Below, piece by piece: positions 11,810 through 23,781 of a DNA stretch of 64,000 nt. The stretch lies in assembly GCA_036023115.1 (NCBI GenBank), contig JAYKKT010000064.1, forward strand, positions 10,791,001 to 10,855,000, written 5' to 3'. The stretch's first letter is position 1; the number at the start of each line of letters is the position of its first letter. The position numbers were made by a program, and so were the translations under genes. Source of the stretch: Brasenia schreberi. Its lineage: Eukaryota > Streptophyta > Magnoliopsida > Nymphaeales > Cabombaceae. The notes under the pieces were generated by a model. The model made no database searches. It saw only the letters and a list, made by a program, of their open reading frames with translations, and was not told where the DNA came from.

Positions 11810-13190
11810 AGGTATAACATGTCAATCTTCATTGTCTACCATTCTCATTACCTTAACCAAAGTTACAATAATTACTGTAATGTTCTCAAAAGTTAGCATT
11901 GAAAATAATAATTACTACGACAATTCCCTTCTTTTTTCTCGACCAACTAATAAGACTTTGAACAATATGATAAGACTTTGAACAATAATAACATTAGTAG
12001 CAAATCTTATCAATAAATGCCTAATCAACTCTCTTGAGCCAATATGGATTCTCATCAAATACAATACATAATAGTGATTATAAATAAACTTGTAACATTT
12101 TTGCAATATCTATAATCCCCTTTATTTTATCAAGGAAATTAAATCCTCAAGCATTAGGTCTATGTAATGTGCAACACATGGGTCCACACTAAAGATGAAT
12201 GGTTTGACTCAAGCATCTTATCCGCTATTCTAAAATTTGTAGTAGTGTTAGTAATGAATTACACAACATTTGTAACACTCACTTCCTCAATATTTTCTTC
12301 AAAAATAGGGAGTAAATTATCTATAGGTTTTTCAATACGGTTCATATGATTTTAAAGACAATATCCCATTAAGATAATAGACCAAAAAGTTTACTAATGA
12401 TCTACGATAATCGTCTGTCCAACCATCAACCATAATGAAACAACCCGTAAGCTTCTATGACTCCATAAATTCAAAACTTCATTTATGCATAATATCAACC
12501 CAATTTTGTAATAATTTACCCCTCAAAGTATGATATGTAGAGACTTTATAACTTGATCTCATACTAGCAATAACATTTGTCATACTTTGAAAGGAAAATG
12601 AATTTGTAATATTAAAAAGAATACAATTTTCGAAGCTATATCTGATCTTATACCTGTTGAGCTCCAAGAGTCGTACGTGGAAAAAAAAATGAATACATCC
12701 CACTATCTCTACTGTCCCTCGTAATCATTGAGCAAGTAGGAACTATTGCAGTAGAATAAAAACCAACTTCACTACTACTACCCCCAAAACTTACACTATT
12801 TCCCTTAGCTTGCTTTCTTACCTCCTCAACTGACTCTTTTTCTACTTTGGTTGCATCATGAAATTATGTACCATACATCTCTCTAGCAACATCTTGAAAT
12901 TGTTGAGAGTATTATGACATATCCCAACCGCCTATTTCTACCCTTTCTCTCAACCGTAATCTTTTTATCTCTTTTGTAACCTCTAATACTTACTTAATTT
13001 CATACTTTACTGTTTTGAGCATTTGAAAACAAGGACTAACATTCTTCTTGGTTCTCGAAAGATGATGCTTTATACCCGAAATACCTCTATGCTTAACTTC
13101 ATTATAAAAAAACACTTATTCACTAGTCTATTACCTTCGTACACTATAAGTAAATACTTTCATGCTGGATCAGATCGATCAAAAGCCATT
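10430..13190 (-). pseudogene. hAT transposase relic (BED / DUF659 / hATC)
   Basis: Read on the minus strand from 13190 downwards, conserved blocks of plant hAT transposases appear in order but in shifting frames. At 13180-13030 is a BED-finger-like region (DPA-KYLLIVYEGN, then IKHHLSRTKKN). At 12700-12480 is the DUF659 start (SFQSMTNVIAS...YHTLRGKLLQN). At 12470-12350 is MVDGWTDDYRRSLVNFLV, and at 12230-12120 comes the DNA coding a CCTLHCIDLMLEDL-like block. At 12050-11930 is RELI...RFATNVIIVQSL. At 11200-11000 is the C-terminal dimerisation region (DEWWARFGVDAPNL, then SSGCERN and TKKRNKLEH in another frame). An acidic tail (DWVEEEELP) lies near 10780. Stops and frameshifts are frequent, so it is inactive. 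A TA-type microsatellite interrupts it at 11626-11808. No terminal repeats were located, so the ends are approximate. Confidence 0.8.
11626..11808. repeat. (TA)n/(TATG)n microsatellite, about 180 bp
   Basis: A nearly pure alternating TA tract is broken at intervals by TATG units. It lies inside the hAT relic, between the RFATN block and the C-terminal dimerisation block. The Tyr-Ile frames read across it are artefacts. Confidence 0.9.
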
Positions 13191-13199
13191 AAGCATAGA

Positions 13200-15947
13200 A
13201 GAGATAAACAACAAAAAGACATAAGCTTTTGAAAGGTCAAGAATAAAAAAATCTATGAAAACTCTAATTTTTTCAAGTGAAAAAAGGTGGAATGAAAAGA
13301 AATGGATTATGTCATGGATTTAACAAAAACCCTAGAAATATTAAAAGAGATTGAGTGAAAAAACTCGATAATCTTGACATTTCTCTACAAAATCAATAAA
13401 AGTAATGAGGAGAAAAGGACTTAAGAACAAATGATAGGAGTGAAATATGGTTTGGGATGAAAAAATAAATAAATTTTAGAAACTCGAATCCTTGATGATA
13501 CCTAAGGAGTTTGAAAGGAAAAGTCGAGTTAAAACCACGATACATAGAGAAACTTCAGCATATGAGACAATAATAATGACAACTAACAATCATCGGTCGT
13601 GCATACCTAATAACATTATATAAAGGCAACATAACCTAGACAAGTGAGAAGTTATTAGAAAACCCGTCAATAAAAATAAAGAGCATATACACCTGTTATC
13701 TCTTCAAGAAAAGTATAAATAAATAATAATAACTGAACTAATGAAAAAGAAAAAAAATGTTCCTTTTTTCTTGTTTTTCTAACGAGTACATCCAACGAGT
13801 ACATCCACGAGTACATTCACGGTAATGGGATACACACGGTGATGGACTCACGTTGATCGCCATATACTTAATTCTTTTTTTTAGAACGAAGATGAGAGTT
13901 CTTTAACACGCTCCTCTAGCTCTACCAAAAGGCTCCTACAAGTGCTTATTGAAAATTGTCATCAAGGCGCTCCTACGACGTACCTCTGTTGCATTATGCC
14001 AATCCGGTAACGAAGATCGAGCCGCGACAATCGTAGTATTTGCTGCAACCATTTCATTTCGCCATCATAGATCATTCCTAGCATTCAAAAGACTCCATAA
14101 TAAACAGTAAATGAATTCTGTTCTATCTGGTTCTTCCTGTTGCAGACCATTTGGACAGGATCTGGTGTAGGTTTATGGTGGTAGTTGTAGGGTCAACCAA
14201 TTGCCAGCAAATGCAAAGTAGCAGAGCATGATCAACGTGCTAAGGGTAACCGCACTATGGACATTGAATCTGAATCTGAATTCCTCTCACCCCCAGTCGC
14301 TCTTCTGTTGGCAAGATACATTTCTTAATGCTCTTCGAGTCCCAGCACCAGACTAAGTTTTCTGTTTCCTTTCCGGTGGTGGTTGCCAGTGGATCTGGTG
14401 GCGATAGCCACCCCAAAACTATATCAAATCTATGCAAGTAATTATGTAGTATTGCATTGTTTCATCTTAATCCAATGATTTTGTCATTAAATTTGATTAG
14501 AAGAATGTCCGACCATTTTTCTTGTTTCTTTTCAATCTTTTTAGACTTTCCTCCATACATCTTTAAGAGTAGAAACCATGTCTGAACTTCTCATGCATTC
14601 CTCCTCGACTCCACCTACCCAGCTCTCCAAACGTCGTCATGCAGACGTCTTATATCATATATTATCTCCAAACCAGGTTCTTCTGTAATACTTCACACAT
14701 CCACCTTAATCAAGGTCAGATGCCACCACCAACTTGTATACATATTCGGCTCATGTTTGGTTCTCTATCAATCACAACACAAACATTAAGGTTGTCCATG
14801 GTTCATGGTTTCAGGACCCTAGTACTAGAACTATAGATCTACATGGGCTTACGAAATCACGGTTTCGTATTTGATTGGAATTATGACTGCATTTGATTCA
14901 CATATAGAACATGCAAAGACACTAGTTCTGCATCTGCTTTACGTGGAACTGAAACTAAATTTTTGCCTCAGTACGAAACACCAAACTTTGATTCTTTAGT
15001 TTACATTGTCACCCAAATGAATCAGAGAAGTGGCATGGTTTTCAAGGCCAAAGTTGGCTCTGTATTTGCTATCAAGGCTCAGACCCAAAAGTACGAAATA
15101 CAATCTCCTTGACCAAATTATTATACGATCAAGGCAATCCTACCATACGGCATGAGCAAGGTGGGATCGTTCCCAGGTTCCTCTACTATTGAAGTCATGA
15201 ACCGCTCGTTTGCTGAACTGTGTAAATCGTTAGCTGAACTGGGCCAACCCATGAACCGCTCGTTTCGTTTCCTGGGCTTAAAAAGAGAACCTGGCCTCTT
15301 CAGTCTGAAACAATGGCCAAGGAATCGCCCACTAATTTCGCCATTGCTGACCAGGCCCTTGTGAACACGTTTCCATCCTCCCCATAAGCTACTGAAGAGG
15401 ATCTGCCGATCCACTTTTTCTGCCAATTGGAGGAAGAAACGTCTCTTCATTTCCTTTACTCATAAAACTCTCTCAACTATGTCTCCAAGATCCACCTTTT
15501 GATCAAACGATGACACACAAACCAATGCCTATTTTCAGTGGCAGACCCATTCATGAGCGAGTTGAGGCAGCCGCCTAACTTGAAATCCTAAAATGTACGA
15601 GAGCTATACAATCTGTCAGAAATTTTCCAAAAGAATGCATCACCTGCGTTTCACCTACTGAAATTTGCCTCACCCCAGAAAAGTTTCCAGGTCCCGGCAG
15701 ACTATTTTTCTCTGACGGGCTCTTGATTCTCTTTATCAGCTCCAATTCTTTGAATAATCTTCAGTAAAGGAAACCAATCTAGAGAACCCACTGAAGTTTC
15801 ATTGTGCTTTCATACAACAGCATATCCAAGCAGGACTCCACTTTTTGTTTCGATATATTGTTTCCTTTCATGCTTGGGGAATGCTTGGTGGTTTTAGAAC
15901 TTCGTTTGAGGGACTCTAAGTGAATGTTTCGAGTCTGCTGAAGACAA
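13200..15947. other. Intergenic, no gene seen
   Basis: AT-rich sequence with no recognised domain. At about 13782-13822 the unit ACGAGTACATCC is repeated three times imperfectly. A frame of 109 codons on the minus strand (15121-15450) has no recognised motif. The last kilobase is presumably the promoter of the Ca2+-ATPase gene, but I see no convincing TATA box. Confidence 0.4.
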
Positions 15948-16357
15948 ATGGAGAGCTATTTGAATGAGAATTTCGGCGGAGTGAGAGCGAAGAACTCCTC
16001 GTCGGAGGCTCTGACGGGATGGAGGAGAGTGTGTGCCGTCGTCAAGAATCCAAAACGAAGGTTTCGCTTCACGGCGAATCTTTCCAAGAGAATGGAAGCT
16101 CAAGCCATGAGAAGAAGCAATCAGGTACCTTATTGTTCTGTTCTCTCTCGTATATAGATATGTTTTGGAGCAATTGGTTCTGCTCATTCTTGACTGTAGA
16201 TCTTGGAGTTGCATTTTTTTCCATGTGTTGAAGGAGAACCACGTTCATTGCAATCCTTGTTTTTGTCTTTATCTTTATGACAACAGCAAGTATCGTTACA
16301 TAAGTCAAACCGCAAACGCCCAACAAATCAAATATTATAAATGCATTTTTCTTAAAT

Positions 16358-16499
16358 AATATAAAACCTACAAATTATATGATAGGGCTCTGTGTAAACA
16401 AAGAATCCATGTAGCCGACCCCATCTACTATGGGAAAAGGCTCAGTTGTTACTATGGGAAAAGGCTCAGTTGTTGTTGTTGTAATATAAAACCTACAAA
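16358..16499 (+). mobile_element. 107-bp 5'-truncated RTE LINE with 18-bp target duplication
   Basis: An insertion (16375-16481) lies in intron 1 of the Ca2+-ATPase. It is flanked by the perfect direct repeat TAATATAAAACCTACAAA at 16357-16374 and 16482-16499. It consists only of the RTE 3' end (CATGTAGCCGACCCC..., then a GTT-repeat tail), nearly identical to the end of the element at 49987-53234. A 24-bp segment just before the tail is duplicated head to tail (16427-16450, 16451-16474). Confidence 0.88.
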
Positions 16500-17420
16500 G
16501 ATATGCACTCCACTCCATATCTTATAATAGGTTCGAGTCCGTATAACCTACATTATGTAATAGTTATAAATGGATGTGTCAGCCACAGGTTTGGTAGGCA
16601 TTCATGTGTTGGAGTTTTTCCATCTTGCAGTAAGCACAGACCCCATGCACACAGTCGAATTCCATGCCTGGTTTGATGGATGGACGGTGACAATCTCCAT
16701 TATTAACACATTATAAGACACGACACGGGGGCCGAAGTGTCCAGTGAGAGCCCATTGGCTGCTAATATATCTAGATATTTATTGCTAATATCTCTGGATT
16801 TTCCCTATTGATTTTTTGTTATCTGGATATCTTTTACCAGTATGAGCTTGAGGTCCGTTCATTGTTAGCGAAATGAAGAAGGGATGAGGCTTGTTTACAA
16901 AAAAAGAACAGGAGGAAGCTAAAATGTTCCTTCGTCCTACCTGAGAAAGAGCGAAGAGTGAGAAAATCTTAGCCTCCCATAATATCAGTTTCTGGGGATT
17001 GCCTTTGCTTTCTCTAAATCCGACCACCTTCGATCTTGGGCCATCTTAAGGACCATAGTTACTGTTTTGACGCCGGTTTCCGGCCGGTTTCGGCCGGAAA
17101 TCGAACCGTTAGGAGTACAGTATGAACAGGGGGCTATTTTAATGGCTGTCGTTCTTCCTCTGGGAGGATTGCTGAGAACCACCATTGTAAATTCACCATT
17201 TTCATCCAATTTCGCTACTCCCCCCCAATGTATATTGGCAAAAATTCAGCTCAAGGGCCGACTTTTCCGAGTCCGAGCGAGCCTGAAATTGCCGGAACCC
17301 GAGAGCAGGACAGGGTGGAAGACGACCAGAAAGGAGTGGAAGAGGGAGGCAGCCGGAAACGATGGAAAATTGGGGATGTGTTGTCCCAAATCGCCTTTGC
17401 CGGATCGCCAAATCGTTAAG

Positions 17421-17423
<3 letters not shown>

Positions 17424-17473
<50 letters not shown>
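17424..17473 (+). repeat. (TC)n microsatellite, 50 bp
   Basis: A pure CT/TC tract in intron 1 of the Ca2+-ATPase gene. The sequence before it (17050-17420) is GC-richer, with GGCCGG-type motifs, and may be part of an inserted element that I cannot identify. Confidence 0.95.
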
Positions 17474-17477
<4 letters not shown>

Positions 17478-20400
17478 GTTTCTTTATTATTCTTCATATG
17501 ATTTCATTAGATTTTGAGGGTTGTTTCATGATTTAGGGTCACTCGCCTCGAACAAGAAGCTGTTGATACACTTTCACTGGTGAAGGTGACTAATTTTGAG
17601 CGCAAATTCGACATACAGGGGTTTACTGATAGTAAATTGTGACGAACTCCGTTACATTTGCTTCCTTAACTTTAATCTTTCATTGGATATATTTATCAAA
17701 TGGAAAGGACTTTGTATTTGATGACATTCACATCAAGCCCCTTCCTCGAAACTGATCCGATATGAAATAAATTATCTCATGATTGCCTCTTTACTGTTTC
17801 AGGAAAAGTTAAAGGTCGCTGTTTTGGTTTCAAAAGCCGCATTTCAGTTTATTCATGGTAAGTTTTCATGCTCCTTCATGGTTGTCTTGATTCAAAAAAC
17901 CACTTCTCTGTTGTGATCATTACTAAAACATTAAGCTTTCGTTCATTGTGCAGGTATTGGATGTTCTCCGATTGAGTATACTGTTCCTGATGAAGTTAAA
18001 GAAGCAGGTTTTCGGATATGTGCGGAGGAATTAGGTAGCATTGTCGAAGACCATGATGTGAAAAGGCTGAAATTCCATGGTGGCGTAGAAGGCATAGCAA
18101 ACAAGCTTTGCGCGTCTTGCATTGAGGGGATTAATGCAACAAATGATGCTTTGAAAATCCGGGAAGACATCTTTGGAATCAATAGATTTACTGAGAGCCC
18201 TCCCCGAGGATTCTGGTTGTTTGTATGGGAAGCGCTTCATGATACGACTCTTATTATCCTTGGTGTCTGCGCAATTGTGTCCTTGCTAGTTGGAATCTCC
18301 ATTGAAGGTTGGCCTATTGGTGCCCATGATGGGCTTGGTATTGTTGCTAGTATATTGCTGGTTGTAGTTGTGACCGCAACAAGTGACTACCGCCAATCTT
18401 TACAATTCAAGGATTTGGACAAAGAGAAAAAGAAGATCTCAATTCTAGGTCACAAGAAATGGTTATAGGCAGAAAATGTCAATATATATGAGATTGCTTC
18501 CTGGTGATCTTGTGCACCTTGCCATTGGAGACCAAGTCCCTGCAGATGGACTATTTGTTTCTGGATTTTCTGTGTTGATTGATGAGTCAAGTTTAACTGG
18601 AGAGAGTGAGCCAGTGATGGTGACTGCCCCAAAATCCATTTCTTCTATCTGGAACTAAGGTTCAAGATGGATCCTGCAAGATGCTGGTGACAACTGTTGG
18701 AATGAGGACACAATGGGGTAAATTGATGGCAACACTCAGTGAAGGTGGGGATGATGAGACGCCTTTACAGGTGAAGCTGAATGGTGTTGCAACCATCATT
18801 GGGAAGATAGGCCTACTCTTTGCTGTGATTACTTTTGCAGTTTTGGTGAAAGGACTCATGAGCCAAAATCCAACAAGGAAGGTTCTGGAGGTGGTCTGGG
18901 GATGACGCTTTGGAGATGTTGGAATTCTTTGCTATTGCAGTTACCATAGTTGTTGTTGCTGTTCCAGAGGGGCTACCATTGGCCGTGACACTGAGCCTTG
19001 CTTTTGCAATGAAGAAGATGATGAATGACAAAGCCCTTGTTAGACACTTGGCAGCTTGTGAGACCATGGGATCAGCCACAACTATATGTAGTGACAAGAC
19101 TGGGACACTAACAACCAACCACATGACTGTTGTGAAAACATGCATTTGCATGAATAGCAAGGAAGTGAACACTAAGGACTCTAATTTGAGCTCTGAACTC
19201 CCAGATTCTGCTATGAAACTGTTGCTACAGTCAATATTTAATAACACCGGAGGAGAGGTTGTGGTTAACAAAAAGGTAAACGTGAGATTTTGGGGACACC
19301 AACAGAGTCAGCAATATTGGAGTTTGGCTTATCACTTGGGTGGGGATTTTCAGGCAGAGAGACAAGCATGTAAACTTGTTAAAGCTGAGCCATTCAACTC
19401 TGAGAAGAAAAGAATGGGTGTGGTTTTGGAGCTCCCTGAAGAAGGTTTAAGAGCACATTGTAAAGGTGCTTCTGAAATAATTCTAGCTGCTTGTGACAAG
19501 GTGATCTGACTCAAAAGGTGATGTTATCTCCCTTGATGAAGAATCAAGTAATTATCTTAGGAGTACAATCAACCAGTTTGCCTCTGAGGCACTTAGAACT
19601 CTATGCCTTGCCTATATGGAATTGGAAAACGGGTTCTCACCTGAAGACCCTATTCCTGTTTCTGGTTATACTTGTATTGAGTTGTTGGTATCAAAGATCC
19701 TGTTCGTCCTGGTGTTAAGGGAGTCTGTTGCAGTGTGCCGTTCTGCTGGAATTATGGTAAGGATGGTTACAGGTAGACAATATTAAAACTGCAAAGGCTA
19801 TTGCCAGGGAATGTGGCATTTTAACAGATGATGGCATAGCCATTGAAGGTCCAGATTTAGAGAGAAGACTCAGGAGGAATTGTTTGAACTGATTCCCAAA
19901 ATTCAGGTGCTTCATAGTTTCTATATGCATAACATATTTGATTAATTCAATACTTAACAAGGGAAATGGCACATGATGGTTATGCTTTGATAATGATCCT
20001 TTCAATAACACAATGTTTATTTATTTATTTTTTAAGGTTATGGCTAGATCCTCACCTTTAGACAAGCATACACTGGTGAAACACCTGCGTACCACGTTTG
20101 ATGAAGTTGTTGCCGTGACTGGTGATGGAACAAATGATGCACCAGCACTTCATGAGGCAGATATTGGCCTTGCAATGGGAATTGATGAAAAACAGCAAAA
20201 GTGAATAGGTTGGAAGCAATATAGCTGGCACACTGAATTCTTATTACTTTTGGAAAGGAATTGTAAAAAAATCTGGTCCTTAGTGAACCGTGGAGGTTTA
20301 ACTAGCTGGAAGTTTAGTTTCAAGCAGCGTTGTAAATACCATATCAGATACTGTATCATAAAGAGTTCCGATGAACAGTTATGATACAGCATGAACCAAT

Positions 20401-20765
20401 TCTTCTTCTTCTTACTTACACTAAAAAATAACAAAAGACCCTAATCCCAAGATATAATAACTGCAGTAATCTCCAACTATATCCTTAGCATGGTGTGAAC
20501 CCTCGTACTTAATGTCCCAGTCAATTTTTAGATGGGACCCGCTTCAAGATAACTTTATTCATACGAAAAGTATATGTTCTTGCATATTTTGAATTCCACG
20601 TTTCTCATGTGGGTCGATTTTAGATGGGACCAATTTTTACACCTTGGAAGAGTTTCTATTCCTGAAACAGCTTTTAGAGGCAATGTACAGGGGTCTGATG
20701 TTAAGATGCTGGTACCATGTTGAAATTATGTCACAACAGCTGGAAGCACTGATCTTTTGTTCTTT

Positions 20766-20884
20766 TTTGGTTACAAGAGGAGGCCAAAGCCTAACACCCA
20801 CACCCACACATGCACCCTCTGGGAGTCAAACTCCCCACCAGCAGCAACGGCGCTAGAACACCCTGCTGTTGAGCTACCGCTCTG
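20766..20884 (-). mobile_element. SINE family 2 copy, nearly complete
   Basis: It lies in intron 4 of the Ca2+-ATPase, opposite to the gene. The minus strand reads GCGGTAGCTCAACAGCAGG (A box), TGGGGAGTTTGACTCCCAGA (B box), then GGTGCATGTGTGGG and TGTTAGGCTTTGGCC with a C/T-rich end. This is the best-preserved family 2 copy in the window. Confidence 0.75.
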
Positions 20885-22484
20885 GATGCAGGAAGCACTA
20901 ACCTTTAGAATAATGCAACACGCACTGTTTTTTGGGGGGTTCACAGCTTTTGAAGAAATAAAAATGCACAAGTTTCTACATGTTTTTCCTGCCTTACATT
21001 CTCTTGTTCATGTTTAACTTTAAACATAGATACTACCACTGTCTCTCAGACCAGTGATGAATTTTCTTCAAGTAATGGAATTTTAGGCCTGGCCCTCATC
21101 AGTTTTCCTTTTTATCTTATATTTGCTGGAAATGCACACAATATTGCGTGCATTCCCTCCATGCGCCCCTAACTTCTCATTTTATTTGAATTTAATTATC
21201 TTTCTCTGTGCGTCTTAGTATATGTTATGATATGGTATAAATACCCAGATCTTGTTTGCTAGTCTTTATGTGCATGATACCAATATTGTAGTGTATATCT
21301 TTGCATTGTTCCATCACCTTGATTGTAGTTGTGTTATGGTCCAGGTTGCAAAAGAGAGTGCGGATGTTATTATATTGGACGATAACTTCTCCACAATAGT
21401 CACTGTTGCTAAATGGGGCCGTTCTGTTTACATCAATATTCAGAAATTCGTACAGTTTCAGTTGACAGTAAATGTAGTTGCTCTTGTTGTCAATTTTACA
21501 TCTGCATGCCTAACAGGTATGTCGTTTAGTGTTGTTGTCTGCTTTGTATATACAATCAACTTCCCTACACGTATAAATTTCCTGATTGTTTCTTATCCAT
21601 TTTTCAGGTAGTGCCCCTCTGACTGCTGTTCAGCTTCTCTGGGTTAACATGATCATGGATACACTAGGAGCACTTGCCTTAGCTACTGAGCCTCCAAATG
21701 ATGAGTTGATGAAAAGACCACCGGTTGGAAGGAAAGAAAACTTCATTAGCAATGTAATGTGGAGAAATATTCTGGGGCAGGCTGTGTATCAATTTATTGT
21801 AATATGGTATCTCCAAGCATATGGCAAGGAAGTATTTCAGCTAGATGGCCCAAATGCAGATCTGGCGTTGAACACGCTGATTTTTAATTCTTTTGTGTTT
21901 TGCCAGGTAAAAATTTCATAGTATCACATTAATACGCATTTACTACCAGTAAGGGTGAGTATTTTGATTCATGAAGACACGAGTTTCATAACAAGCGAAA
22001 AATAGAAGAAAAGTTTAACCTAAATTTTCATTTTGTGGTTATCATTTTCATAGTCGATGTATGAAGTGTTCAGACAACTAATTTCTGTCGGTGGCATTTT
22101 ATACTGCATTCTTCACCTACTACTGTTTTCGTACCTATTGTTTGAATAAAGTGCATTGTAATAGGAAATGCTGCCTCAAATCCGTACAAGGAAGTTTTCA
22201 AAATGATGGCATCGGCTTGACTAGATTCACCTTCCATTTTGCAGGTTTTCAACGAAGTAAACTCCCGAGAGATGGAAAAGATAAACGTGCTCGACGGAAT
22301 GCTGGAGAATTATGTGTTTGTTGGTGTCCTATCATGTACAGTTATTTTTCAGATTGTAATAGTCGAGTACCTTGGTGCTTTTGCAAACACAACTCCACTC
22401 ACTTTAACGCAGTGGGTTGTGTGCATCCTATTTGGCTTCCTTAGCATGCCAATTGCTGCTGCAGTTAAGATGATTCAGGTTTGA

Positions 22485-23351
22485 GTTTCAAATGACAGAA
22501 AAAAGACCGAGAAACCAATTGAGAAGGCAGTGGTTTCACACCAATGGGGGCACAATAAGAAACTTGAGGGCTGCCATCTGTTGATTCTTTGACTCTACAA
22601 GAGTTAATTTTCTGACAATGCATTGGCCTGTGAAGATAATTTTCACAAATTCAATTAAATTTGAGGTTATGTAGTTCTACTATTGTATTGGCTGATGAAC
22701 AGGCCACGGTGTATAGCTTTATTGAGGAAGTACACATTGATCCCCAGTATTTTACTAGCATGTTTATTGTATACCAAATGATATTTCAGGATTTTAAGTT
22801 TAGACACGGAAGCCTGAAATAGGTACAAGAGCCATTTGTAAAGTGGCCGAACATGCTGAACAAGCAAAGGATCTTGATTCTTGCATCTCTAATCTCTAAC
22901 GCTGTTCATTCTATTCTCGTTAACCTCCATTTTTGTTCATTATTTTCTCGCTCACACCGAGATGATCTGCAACATGGATTAGGCAAATTGGAGCTTTTGC
23001 TAAGTAAGTTTTCTTTCAATGCAATCTTGTGAAAATGAAACCTCTTGATCCATTGAGGGCATCTGCACCATCCAACCAAATGGGTTAATATGCTTTGTCA
23101 AGATATATGCATATAAATATTATATATGCTGAATGGTTTGAACCTATATGAGCCAAACTATCATAAGTATGATCCCTTTGATCTTGTCTTCCCCGATTTC
23201 ATGCTTGTGTGGATTACTAAGCAGGTACAAAATTCCCATTCAGCACTGACAGTATCACATCACTGCGTAGATTGTGTTATATTGCCTCATAACTTTTTAT
23301 CACCATCTTCATATTTTTGAAGAATGATTTCCCAATAGAGAAAAAGTAAAT
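22485..23351. other. 3' region of the Ca2+-ATPase gene and intergenic sequence
   Basis: The first few hundred bases are the probable 3' untranslated region. No further exon, element end or RNA gene was recognised. Confidence 0.4.
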
Positions 23352-23781
23352 AATAAGATCTAGAGATGTCAAAATGGGCCTGCCTGGCCAGGGGACCGGG
23401 CCTGAAATTTATGTTCCATTTTGGAGCAGGCTGTATTGCCCGATCACTCTAGCCCTGGGGGCGACACAGGCTGGCCTGCAGGGTCAAAGCTATATATAGA
23501 GAGAGAATGTGGTAAATATGCACATCACTTAAACACCTTCGACGATCTCAACCGTTTTATCGAGGAGATCCGAAATTCAAATTTTAAAAATAAAATAATA
23601 TCTTAATACTTTTTCTAAGTATAATAATTACACCTTACTTAAAGATCTCAACCGTCGATCAGACGATTAAGATCTTTAAGAATATGAGAGCAAGTATACC
23701 GTGGCTCAGGCTAACCTTTTAGAGGCCCATATAAAATGTGGGCCGGCCCACAAGGGCTGAGGCGGACATCTCTAATAAGAT
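23352..23781. mobile_element. 414-bp non-autonomous hAT-type MITE
   Basis: The element (23360-23773) is flanked by the perfect 8-bp direct repeat AATAAGAT (23352-23359, 23774-23781), the duplication length of hAT elements. Its ends carry inverted AGAGATGTC / GACATCTCT. The outer parts are GC-rich with GGGCC motifs. The centre is AT-rich and contains a stem of CTTAAAGATCT (23638-23648) with AGATCTTTAAG (23670-23680). It has no coding capacity. Confidence 0.8.

Larger units (their letters stand above)
15948..22484 (+). pseudogene. ACA: Autoinhibited Ca2+-ATPase (ACA1/2-like), seven exons, frameshifted exon 3
   Basis: This is a P2B-type calcium pump, which exports Ca2+ from the cytosol using ATP and is released from autoinhibition by calmodulin. 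Exons: 15948-16124, 17803-17857, 17954-19906, 20037-about 20200, 21345-21516, 21608-21906, 22245-22484. Exon 1 encodes the N-terminal calmodulin-binding region (WRRVCAVVKNPKRRFRF). Exon 3 carries [14 protein letters not shown], the phosphorylation site CSDKTGTLTTNHM (Asp codon 19093) and the nucleotide-binding KGASE. Exon 4 carries [10 protein letters not shown], and exons 5-7 the last membrane helices and stop. Ten single-base indels shift the frame within exon 3, near 18446, 18630, 18885, 19273, 19340, 19507, 19680, 19720, 19775 and 19858. Exon 4 ends about five bases too long and has lost the usual GTE before VAKES. No substitution stops are seen between shifts. It is either a very recent pseudogene or a working gene with local sequence errors; I cannot tell which. 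Confidence 0.93.

Noticed and set aside
11537..11896. Open frames of Tyr-Ile repeats on both strands
   Set aside because: They are translations of the TA/TATG microsatellite and carry no domain.
15121..15450. 109-codon minus-strand frame upstream of the Ca2+-ATPase
   Set aside because: It has no recognisable motif and contains an internal repeat (NERFMGWPSSAN / NERFMTS) that explains its openness.
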